A stretch of 17,696 nucleotides of DNA from Podochytrium sp. JEL0797. Its lineage: Eukaryota; Chytridiomycota; Chytridiomycetes; Chytridiales; Chytriomycetaceae. Under the pieces are notes generated by a model that had not been told where the DNA came from, ran no database searches, and worked only from the letters and a program-made list of their open reading frames with translations. Below, one piece after another: positions 8,388-15,052 of this stretch. The stretch spans positions 1 to 17,696 of the forward strand of contig JADGJG010000506.1 of assembly GCA_027596195.1 (NCBI GenBank), read 5' to 3'. The stretch's first letter is position 1; each line of letters starts with the position of its first letter. Position numbers and translations under genes: made by a program.

Positions 8388-9122
8388 ATGGGGCCCAGCA
8401 GCAAACCATCATTCTCCCTACCGCCCATTTCAGGAAAGCCTGCAAAACTCCAAACTCCAGTGGGTGCGAAAAAGCAGGTGGCAACGCAGCAGAATGCCCC
8501 GGCACGACGAGCCCCGAAAAAAGTTCAAGCGGGACTGACTGGCAAGAAATCAAAACCGCCAAAATCAAAGGAGCAGGGGATGGAAAGCAAACTTTCACCG
8601 CAATCCGTTGAAGTTGTGGCAGGTCCTCCTCCTGTTGATGGCACACTTGAACCTCCAAAGCCGAAAACACCCGTCATGGGTGCAGTTCAAATCCTCTACA
8701 ATCACTACCACGAAAAATTCCCAATAAGAAACGGCATCCTTAGTGGCGCCGACGTGGATGAGAAATACGCATTTTCGTTTGTCTTCAAGGGCAACTTCCA
8801 AATCTTGCTGCGCCACGCCGAAACAAACGAAGTCATTCCCAAAATCGAATCATCACGATGGGACTTTGAGAATCTGGTAGATGGAAACTCGTATCTGGTG
8901 GAAATCGAGTTGGATCCAGAAGAAGAGAAGCGGCTTGAATCACGCGCCCCCGGATCGTATGGATACAAAGCGAACAGTTCGACAATCAAGTCGGGCAATA
9001 CTGCTTCAGATTTAATTACTAAAGAACTCAAGGGAATGACGCAGGAGCAGTTGATGGAAAAGGGGGATCGATATAGAGAGTTGATTGAAGCAAGGGAACT
9101 TGAAAACGCGTTGTATTCTTAG
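8388..9122 (+). CDS. Unrecognised 244-residue protein
   Basis: A single uninterrupted frame begins at ATG 8388, 118 bases after the Ki-67-like stop, and ends TCT TAG. I do not recognise the family. Residues 1-85 are basic and rich in Pro, Lys and Ser (many KKxxA/KPPK stretches) and are probably disordered. About residues 90-180 look like a compact domain with alternating hydrophobics (AVQILYNHYHEKFPI, YAFSFVFKGNFQILLRHAET, YLVEIELDPEEE), suggestive of a beta-rich fold. The last 40 residues are charged and helical (ELKGMTQEQLMEKGDRYREL). There is no signal peptide or membrane segment. The basic N-terminus could bind nucleic acid, but that is only a guess. A sequence TTTTAG ends 15 bases upstream of the ATG and could be a 5' UTR splice acceptor. 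Confidence 0.7.
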   Translation: MGPSSKPSFSLPPISGKPAKLQTPVGAKKQVATQQNAPARRAPKKVQAGLTGKKSKPPKSKEQGMESKLSPQSVEVVAGPPPVDGTLEPPKPKTPVMGAVQILYNHYHEKFPIRNGILSGADVDEKYAFSFVFKGNFQILLRHAETNEVIPKIESSRWDFENLVDGNSYLVEIELDPEEEKRLESRAPGSYGYKANSSTIKSGNTASDLITKELKGMTQEQLMEKGDRYRELIEARELENALYS

Positions 9123-9292
9123 TCAGCAAAGAAAAAGACAATTAGCGTTCCGGTTGCGACACAAAAAGCGTCACAAATAGGGCCGTTGAGACAATGGAAG
9201 AAGAATTGTGCCACTTTCAGTGTCATAATAAATGGAGACAATGGACCTGGCAGTCGAGACAATTGAAAATAAACGAATAGCACCAAACTGCA
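9123..9292 (+). promoter_or_regulatory. Promoter region of protoglobin 1 with repeated RAGACAAT motif
   Basis: This gap between the preceding stop and the start of the first protoglobin contains AAGACAAT at 9135-9142 and GAGACAATGGA at 9188-9198 and 9235-9245, plus GAGACAATTGA at 9256-9266. All are in the same orientation and the last three lie within 80 bases. The spacing is irregular, so this is more like a cluster of binding sites than a tandem repeat. I did not find it upstream of protoglobins 2 or 3. Confidence 0.45.
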
Positions 9293-9982
9293 ATGTCTGA
9301 CGCTCCCAAAGTTACAGCTATTGACCGCGACAGACTTTACTCTGATCTCGGCTACCGCTTCGATTACGTTTCCAAGTTTGTTGGGTTTGATGAAACCGAC
9401 AGCAACGCGATCAAGGGTGCCGCTCATTTGATTGCTCCCCTCGTTCCTGACATTGTGGACGCGGTTTACGAGCGCCTCTTCTCTTTCGACATCACCAAGA
9501 AAGTTTTCGTGGAGAGAGGCGAAGGGTTTCACGGGCTCACCTCGTCTATGAACAGCCTCAACGTCGACGATGACCAAATCAAGTTTCGCAAGGACTTTCT
9601 GGCAAAATACTTTGTCAAGCTCGTGACTGCAGAATATGACGCCAAGTTTGTTCTGTACTTGCACCGAGTTGGCAAGATGCATACGACGACTCCAGACAAG
9701 ACCTCGAAGATCAATGTGGAATATATTCACATTAACGCGCTGTTTGGATGGCTTCACGGGTTCCTTGCTGAGACTATCGACAAACTGCCTGAACTTCAAA
9801 ACAAGGTCATGGCTCCAAAGAGAGCCAAGCTTCTCGCGGCCTTTAGCAAGATTCTCTGGATTCAGAACGACTTCTTTAGCATGTTCTATATGCGCGATAG
9901 TGAAGTGTTTCGAGAGGGAGGCAAGTCAGATCCACCAGCCAAAACAGACGCGCCAAAACCAACTCCAGCGTCGAAATCTTGA
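9293..9982 (+). CDS. Protoglobin 1 (soluble form)
   Basis: This intronless 229-residue protein belongs to the protoglobin family (single-domain globins related to the haem domain of globin-coupled sensors). Family members bind haem and gases such as O2, NO and CO. Visible hallmarks are LYSDLGYRFDYVSKFVGF (helix A-B region with conserved aromatics), LVPDIVDAVYERLFSFD, FRKDFLAKYFVKLV, and RVGKMHT, whose H130 fits the proximal haem ligand. YIHINALFGWLHGFL and LLAAFSKILWIQNDFFSMFY follow. The length suits a lone globin domain plus a short tail rich in Pro, Lys and Ser (from about 207), with no membrane segment. It is the first of three same-strand paralogues and the one that keeps the plain layout. 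Role inferred: gas sensing, NO handling or oxygen binding in the cytosol. Confidence 0.88.
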   Translation: MSDAPKVTAIDRDRLYSDLGYRFDYVSKFVGFDETDSNAIKGAAHLIAPLVPDIVDAVYERLFSFDITKKVFVERGEGFHGLTSSMNSLNVDDDQIKFRKDFLAKYFVKLVTAEYDAKFVLYLHRVGKMHTTTPDKTSKINVEYIHINALFGWLHGFLAETIDKLPELQNKVMAPKRAKLLAAFSKILWIQNDFFSMFYMRDSEVFREGGKSDPPAKTDAPKPTPASKS

Positions 9983-10097
9983 GAAACGCGGAATCCTGTT
10001 ATTCAATTTTTTTTCAAGTATGTGTGCGATTAAATTGAGATTTTAAGTGAGAGAATGAGGCGCCCTTTTTCCTCAAACGAGGAAGTCTGCACCTCCG

Positions 10098-10134
10098 AAA
10101 ATATACTCCAAAAATACACTCCAAAAATACAACT
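10098..10134 (+). repeat. Three-unit 12-13-base tandem repeat abutting the protoglobin 2 start
   Basis: Units AAAATATACTCC (10098-10109), AAAAATACACTCC (10110-10122) and AAAAATACAACT (10123-10134) run directly into the ATG at 10135. This places the repeat in the 5' untranslated leader or core promoter. Neither flanking paralogue has it. Confidence 0.7.
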
Positions 10135-10951
10135 ATGGCCCCAGCCGAAAAGATCACGACCATCAACCGCGACAGACTCTACACGGACTTGATGTACCGT
10201 TTTGAATATGTCTCCAAGTTTGTAGACTTCAACGAATCCGACATCAAGGCCATCAAGGATTCCGCCCCCTTAATTGCCCCACTCGTTCCAACAATCGTGG
10301 ACGCTGTCTACGATCGCCTCTTTTCTTTCGACATCACCAAGAATGTTTTCATGGAGAGAGGTGACGGGTTTCATGGACGCACTGCTGCCACCGCGACCGC
10401 TCTCACTGTCAACGACGAGCAAATCAAGTTTCGCAAAGACTTCTTGGCCAAGTACCTCGTGAAGCTTGTGTCTGCTGAATATGATGCCAAATTCGTGGCG
10501 TATCTCGACCGCGTTGGCAGAATCCACACGGACACGCCAGACAAGAAGTCAAAAATCAATGTGGAATACATCCACTGTAACGGTATGCATCGTTTCTTCC
10601 AAAAATAGTTCTGTGTGTTCTAAATATAGAACAATAGCCTTGTTTGGATGGCTGCATGGATTCCTTGCCGAGACAATTGATAACTTGCCGCAACTCCAAG
10701 GCAAAGATGTCGCTGCCAAGAGAGCCAAAACTCTTGCCGCCTTCAGTAAACTCCTATGGATCCAAAATGACTTTTTCAGCATGTATTATTTGCGCGAGAG
10801 CGAAGTTTTTCGCGGAAACAAGCAGGCCAAGTCTCTGGCCAAGACCAGCATGTTGAATCACGTCGGAATTGCGAACGGGACAGGAGTTGCCACTCTTGTC
10901 GCCGTGGTTGCTATTAGCGTGTTTGCCACGTTGAAGTTTTCATCTGCTTGA
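10135..10951 (+). CDS. Protoglobin 2 with C-terminal membrane anchor
   Basis: Two exons, 10135-10582 and 10638-10951, with a 55-base intron (donor GTATGC, acceptor ACAATAG) splitting the codon for A150, give 253 residues. The join is fixed by the paralogues: HCN-A-LFGWLHGFL is continuous in copies 1 and 3. The globin features match copy 1, including RVGRIHT with H131 as the likely proximal haem ligand, and FSKLLWIQNDFFSMYY. After about residue 215 the sequence differs from copy 1: a spacer leads to GVATLVAVVAISVFATLKF, a hydrophobic stretch long enough to cross a membrane, ending three residues before the stop. This is the layout of a tail-anchored protein, so the globin would face the cytosol. 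A second AG (AAATATAG) lies 8 bases upstream of the chosen acceptor, and using it would shift the frame. Confidence 0.87.
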
Positions 10952-10978
10952 CCCTGTTTAATTTCCTCATCTGAGTCA

Positions 10979-10984
10979 TATAAG
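10979..10984 (+). promoter_or_regulatory. TATA-like element for protoglobin 3
   Basis: TATAAG lies in the 63-base gap between the protoglobin 2 stop (10951) and the protoglobin 3 start (11015). It is the only promoter-like signal in that gap. Its presence suggests copy 3 has its own promoter, although the upstream elements would then overlap the copy 2 coding or terminator region. Confidence 0.35.
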
Positions 10985-11014
10985 AACAAAGGAAACAAAA
11001 ATTTATTCGCAACA

Positions 11015-11728
11015 ATGACCACTCCAAACATCGCCATTATCGACCGCAACCGTCTGTACACAGATCTACCGTACCGTTTTCGCTACGTTTGCAAGTTCAT
11101 CGGATTCGACAAATCCGACGTGCAAGCGATCCACGCTGCCGCCGACTTCCTGGCTCCAAAGATCCCAACAATGGTCGATTCCATTTATGACCGTCTGATG
11201 TCATTCGATGAAACGAACGAAGTTGTTTCCAAGGTGTTGCCTGGAGAGGAGGCTGAGGACTGGGAGGAAGATGAGGCTACGGTTGACAAACGAGCAGTTT
11301 TCCGCAAAGACATCCTGACCGAATACATTGTGATGCTGTTGGAAACTGAGTGTGACGCCCGATTCCTGACCGATCTTGGACGATTGGGGCGCGACTCAAA
11401 GGTCGCGGACTACATCCACTGCAATGCTTTGCTGGGATTCGTTCATGGGTTGCTTGTCGAGGCAATTGATTCATTGCCAGAATTTCAAGGGAAAGATGGT
11501 GCTGACAAGAGGGCCAAGACTCTGGCTGCGTTTAGCAAGCTTCTCTGGATTCAAAATGACTTCTTCAGCATGCACCACATGAGACAAGTCGAATTTTTTA
11601 AGGGCAACAATGCCGGGCTTCTGGCAGCATTTGGGCTTGAAAAGGGCACAGATTTGGTGTTCATTCTTGCGTGCACCTTCATGGCGTTGTTTGGGGGGTT
11701 GGGGTTGGCTGCTTTTTTCTCTCAATAA
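11015..11728 (+). CDS. Protoglobin 3, lacking the proximal histidine, with C-terminal membrane anchor
   Basis: This intronless 237-residue paralogue starts only 63 bases after the copy 2 stop. Shared features are DRNRLYTDLPYRFRYVCKF, IPTMVDSIYDRLMSFD, FRKDILTEYIVMLLE, YIHCNALLGFVHGLL and LAAFSKLLWIQNDFFSMH. Two changes matter. First, the segment RVGxxHTxTPDK of copies 1 and 2 is reduced to RLGRDSKVADYIH, a loss of about nine residues that removes the proximal haem ligand. Second, the loop after SFD is replaced by a very acidic one (GEEAEDWEEDE, residues 77-87). The C-terminus LVFILACTFMALFGGLGLAAFF is a membrane anchor. The frame is open throughout, so it looks like a functional gene, perhaps haem-free or using another ligand such as the retained H135. 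A TATAAG at 10979-10984 lies about 36 bases upstream of the ATG. Confidence 0.85.
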   Translation: MTTPNIAIIDRNRLYTDLPYRFRYVCKFIGFDKSDVQAIHAAADFLAPKIPTMVDSIYDRLMSFDETNEVVSKVLPGEEAEDWEEDEATVDKRAVFRKDILTEYIVMLLETECDARFLTDLGRLGRDSKVADYIHCNALLGFVHGLLVEAIDSLPEFQGKDGADKRAKTLAAFSKLLWIQNDFFSMHHMRQVEFFKGNNAGLLAAFGLEKGTDLVFILACTFMALFGGLGLAAFFSQ

Positions 11729-11867
11729 AACAGATTGACAGTGAAATATATGGTACTGTTCCTTGTTTAAAAAGAGAATCTACGAACCAAGTCGCCAAAT
11801 TGCGGCCAAATGGTGCGATGGGTTGACGCGGCAGAAAATCGCTCAAAACAACCCATCGAGTCAAACC

Positions 11868-12902
11868 ATGCAGCTTGTCTCCGCCTCTCTTTCTGTCCAT
11901 AGTCTCAGCTTGTTTGATCCTTCCGTGGACTACGTCGGAACGCCGCCGCACCACAGCGTCCAATCAAGGAGACTTCTGATTCCAGCGAAAAGCTCTCTGC
12001 TGGCTGTTCGGGACATCCTCCTGATTGCTTTCTCTCTCAAGCAAGAGCTGGGATACTTAGACTCGTACAAGTTTGTCGCACATCGCAGGATGGGAGTCCC
12101 AGCGGGCAAGCTTGAGCCCTTACACTCATCGCATCACGTCGAATCCACCCAGACCGAGACTGTTCAATACAAACACAAGATTGGAAGACCGCACACCCCC
12201 TTCATTGACTCTGCATACGCCCCCGGATGCTTCATCCGCCACTCCCATCCCCACGAGACGTCACCCGATGCGACAGATTCCAACTTCAGCCACTTTGAGA
12301 ACATTCGCGAAATCAGAGTATTCACACTCGGGCAAGTGATGCACCGTTCTCCCTCGAATCCCGAATGCATGAACCGATTGAGCCTGGTCGTTCACGATTT
12401 TGGCGCTAGTTTGAAGTATCAGTTTGACTTGCAGCACCTCCAATGCATCCCCATCAATGTCACCCACGTGGAACTCATCCCGCATTGCACCGGCGGAATC
12501 GATACGCGTTTCCACAAGTCCAATATCCCGCCAGCGACGATCACGCAAATCAACCAACAGCTCAAGTCCCTCACTCTCTGGCCACCAGAACAGAACGACG
12601 CGGACATTAGTGCTTTGAAGATGCATGTGTATCGTATGTTTTCGGGCGAAAAGGAGGTGTGTGATGTTGAGGCCGGAATGATGCAAACGTGTGAGGCCAA
12701 AGTGAAGTGGTTGGCGCAGATTCGCGCCGACTTTTTGAAAGGGGGTGGTCCTCAGTCTGCTAGTGGTTGTGGTTGGATGGAGCCAGGAGGAGTGTCTTGC
12801 ATTAAGTGTGGTCATGTTCAGATGGTCGACGTGGAACTGGGTGGTGACCGTGATGTGGAGGATTCGAGCGTGTGGAACGCATGTTTCCGCCAGAAAGTTT
12901 GA
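11868..12902 (+). CDS. Unrecognised 344-residue protein
   Basis: One open frame from ATG 11868 (context AAACCATGC) to TGA 12900-12902. The frame is open further upstream to about 11763, but without an ATG. I do not recognise the family. The N-terminus has a hydrophobic stretch (LLAVRDILLIAFSLKQELGYL, split by charged residues) too polar for a clear membrane segment. The middle is His/Pro-rich (HSHPHETSPD), followed by a beta-like region (IREIRVFTLGQVMHR, LSLVVHDFGASLKYQFDLQHL, PINVTHVELIPHC). A helical part with VKWLAQIRADFLKGG precedes a C-terminal CxxC (SCIKCGH) after GCGW, a possible but incomplete zinc site. It converges on the UNC93-like copy B, with 167 bases between the two stops. No signal peptide is seen. 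Confidence 0.65.
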   Translation: MQLVSASLSVHSLSLFDPSVDYVGTPPHHSVQSRRLLIPAKSSLLAVRDILLIAFSLKQELGYLDSYKFVAHRRMGVPAGKLEPLHSSHHVESTQTETVQYKHKIGRPHTPFIDSAYAPGCFIRHSHPHETSPDATDSNFSHFENIREIRVFTLGQVMHRSPSNPECMNRLSLVVHDFGASLKYQFDLQHLQCIPINVTHVELIPHCTGGIDTRFHKSNIPPATITQINQQLKSLTLWPPEQNDADISALKMHVYRMFSGEKEVCDVEAGMMQTCEAKVKWLAQIRADFLKGGGPQSASGCGWMEPGGVSCIKCGHVQMVDVELGGDRDVEDSSVWNACFRQKV

Positions 12903-13069
12903 AATTAGTGGCGCGCCAGTTGAGATGGAAAGAATCAGTTTAGGTCTGCCGTTGCTGAATCCTGCAATTATAGTTATTTCGCGTTTGTTTTGGTTTGATT
13001 GATTCGAATATGGCACAAAATTGAAAACAGATGGTTTATTTACTAAATTGCAGCGTATCCTAAGCAAAA

Positions 13070-14455
13070 TTATTTTTGCTCATCAGCAGCCTTGACGGCT
13101 TCCGGGGAAGCGTCGGTGGTATCCTTCACGAAAACCTTGACAAACACTCCAAACAAGAGGCAAGACACAACAACCGGGGCCACCATGATCCAGAACTGGG
13201 AAGTGTTGCTCAAAGCGTTGCCCTTCTCCTCCGTGAACGCGAATCCAGTCAACATCCATGCAATACCGGCACCCAAAGCTTGCGTTCCCTTGTAGAAACC
13301 GGCGTATCGCGAAAGCGTCTCGGCGTCGTTGGAGATGGATCCGATGAGGTAGTTGAGGTAGGTTTGGAAGAAGGCGTCAAACATTCCGTAGCAAACGTAG
13401 AGGAAGAAGGGTCCAATGAATTGACCGGGGTTCTCGCCGGCGTCGATCATCTGGAAGTCGTCACCGGCAGCGTGGGCTTGGAAAGCGGCACCACCTCCAA
13501 AGATTCCGACGCAGCAGACGAGCATGATGAAGAATCCGGTCCAGGCACGTTGGATACGAGTGTACTTGGTGTTGTCGAGGAACATGTGGCCGAGGACCCA
13601 GGAACCAGCGGCTTCAGCGAACCAGTAGAAGATGGCCTTGAGCCCGTTGGTACGTCCAGAGAAGTAGGTTCCGAAAGCACCAAACTGGTAAGGGTAGTAC
13701 CAGTTGGAAGACATGCAAGGGATCAAGAGACAGAGCATGGCGGGGTTGGTGAACATCTTGAGAATCTCGACAAACTCCTTGAACACGTTGGTGGCGGGTG
13801 GCGGCTGGACTTCGGTCTGGTCTTCACGGATGATGGTGCCAGGGGGTTGGATGAGCATGGCAACCACGGATCCGGAACACATGAGAGCAATGAAGAGGAT
13901 GTACAACGCGTCGCCGATGGCATATCCGGCAGCACCTGCGGGCCAGGCAAGGATGGTTCCGACAGTGTTTCCGACAAGGGCACCGCAGTTGAAGATGATC
14001 CAGAAGATGGCAAAGAAGGTTCCCTTCTGCGACTCGGTGGGGTAGGTCAAGCAAATTTGTCCCTGAGCGGCCCAAAGCATACCGGCGCAGATACCGACAT
14101 AGGCACCAGAAGCGATAGAGAAGGCGTTGGCAGAGTCAGGGATGGGAGCGTTTCCATCACCGTTCTGGACCACGTAGACGTTGTACTGGGCACCAGCATA
14201 GACGGCGAAACCGGTTCCACCGATGGCAGCGAGAATACGAGGACCGACAATGTTGTTGAGACCACCGGCAAGGAGACCCATGATGGCGAAACAGAGGTAC
14301 AGAGCAGTGTTCTGCTGCTCCTTGACGTTCTGAGCAGAAGGACCGGCGGCGGGCAACGCGTTCAGAGCGTTGAACATTCCCGGGCACAAGAAGCACACAA
14401 AGGAGATGACGATAACTTGGGTTCTGGCTTGGTTGAGAGTTGAGAACAAGCCCAT
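13070..14455 (-). CDS. UNC93-like (DUF895) membrane transporter, copy B, complete
   Basis: An uninterrupted 461-residue frame with about twelve hydrophobic segments, as in the major facilitator superfamily. It opens MGLFSTLNQARTQVIVISF, then GGLNNIVGPRILAAIGGTGF, AYVGICAGMLWAAQGQICL and YPTESQKGTFFAIFWIIFN, which is the most typical UNC93/DUF895 motif (a Y-P-x-E-x-x-K-G run followed by FW and FN-GA). The second half has FYWFAEAAGSWVLGHM, FIGPFFLYVCYGMFDAFFQTYL and SRYAGFYKGTQALGAGIAWM. The C-terminus is acidic and cytosolic-looking (EAVKAADEQK). Substrate is unknown; worm UNC-93 is tied to potassium channel regulation and fungal members are mostly uncharacterised. The first 99 coding bases are identical to copies A and C at the window edges, so it belongs to a multicopy family. 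Confidence 0.92.
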   Translation of the reverse strand: MGLFSTLNQARTQVIVISFVCFLCPGMFNALNALPAAGPSAQNVKEQQNTALYLCFAIMGLLAGGLNNIVGPRILAAIGGTGFAVYAGAQYNVYVVQNGDGNAPIPDSANAFSIASGAYVGICAGMLWAAQGQICLTYPTESQKGTFFAIFWIIFNCGALVGNTVGTILAWPAGAAGYAIGDALYILFIALMCSGSVVAMLIQPPGTIIREDQTEVQPPPATNVFKEFVEILKMFTNPAMLCLLIPCMSSNWYYPYQFGAFGTYFSGRTNGLKAIFYWFAEAAGSWVLGHMFLDNTKYTRIQRAWTGFFIMLVCCVGIFGGGAAFQAHAAGDDFQMIDAGENPGQFIGPFFLYVCYGMFDAFFQTYLNYLIGSISNDAETLSRYAGFYKGTQALGAGIAWMLTGFAFTEEKGNALSNTSQFWIMVAPVVVSCLLFGVFVKVFVKDTTDASPEAVKAADEQK

Positions 14456-14516
14456 GTTGAAATATTTGTTTGTTGTTTATGGCTTATCGGAAGCGATATG
14501 GTCGGCTGTTTTATAC
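14456..14516 (-). promoter_or_regulatory. Core promoter and leader of UNC93-like copy B
   Basis: Reading on the minus strand, a canonical GTATAAAA lies at 14509-14516, about 54-61 bases upstream of the ATG. GATAAG (complement of 14483-14488; a GATA-factor type HGATAR site with the preceding C) follows, and then the leader CCATAAACAACAAACAAATA down to the start. The order, spacing and leader are shared with copy C, and with copy A apart from the GATA site. Confidence 0.6.
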
Positions 14517-15052
14517 TTTCCTCACGACCAAAGTTGTAACGAAGTTGTAATGTGCAATTTGAAAAAAAATCTTTGATTACGAATATTAAGGTTCGACGGC
14601 CGTTACAAACGGCTAAGGTTCGGCTCGAGATGGAAGGCTTCTGCAACGTCAAAAGTCATACGGCGAGTGCATACAATTGCCTTAATCTGGAATTAAAATA
14701 CAGCGAGGTCAAATTCGAATCGCGCCCAACTTAATCACTTTCCTTGTCTTCCAATTACATATTCGATGAGGAAGAGATGTGAGGAGTGCCACCCAAATGG
14801 GAAAGCCATATCTTGCAGGATTCGACTGGATTCGACTCCATATGGCGTGCCGTTTGCATAATTATACTGGGTGGGAGGCGCGCGCTGTGACAGCACTGTG
14901 ACGCGAGAATTACTCAATTACAACTCAACAAACTGAATTTTTTATGGGGGCGCAAATTGCGGCTTTTGTCGGGCAAACTCCACCACTCACAATCGCTTCA
15001 CCCACTACCGTGAAACCACCTAAACTATTAGTGGAATTTCATTCTATTCGTA
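14517..15052. other. Intergenic stretch between UNC93-like copy B and the ankyrin-DIL gene
   Basis: About 0.5 kb without a gene I can support. It holds the distal upstream DNA of copy B and the 3' flank of the ankyrin-DIL gene, which is read toward it. A small exact tandem duplication of GGATTCGACT occupies 14818-14827 and 14828-14837. Short open frames here have no domain. Confidence 0.6.

Noticed and set aside
9293..11728. Recent horizontal transfer of the protoglobin cluster from bacteria
   Set aside because: Copy 2 has a fungal-style intron, the gene spacing and promoters look like the neighbours, and protoglobins occur in other fungi. An ancient transfer remains possible but cannot be shown here.
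11763..11867. N-terminal extension of the 344-residue protein
   Set aside because: The extension would need a TTG start, while an ATG in acceptable context lies at 11868.
13076..14443. 455-codon open frame antisense to UNC93-like copy B
   Set aside because: It mirrors the strongly biased codons of the transporter and shows only low-complexity Gly/Glu/Val-rich sequence with no domain. The minus strand has twelve membrane segments and family motifs.
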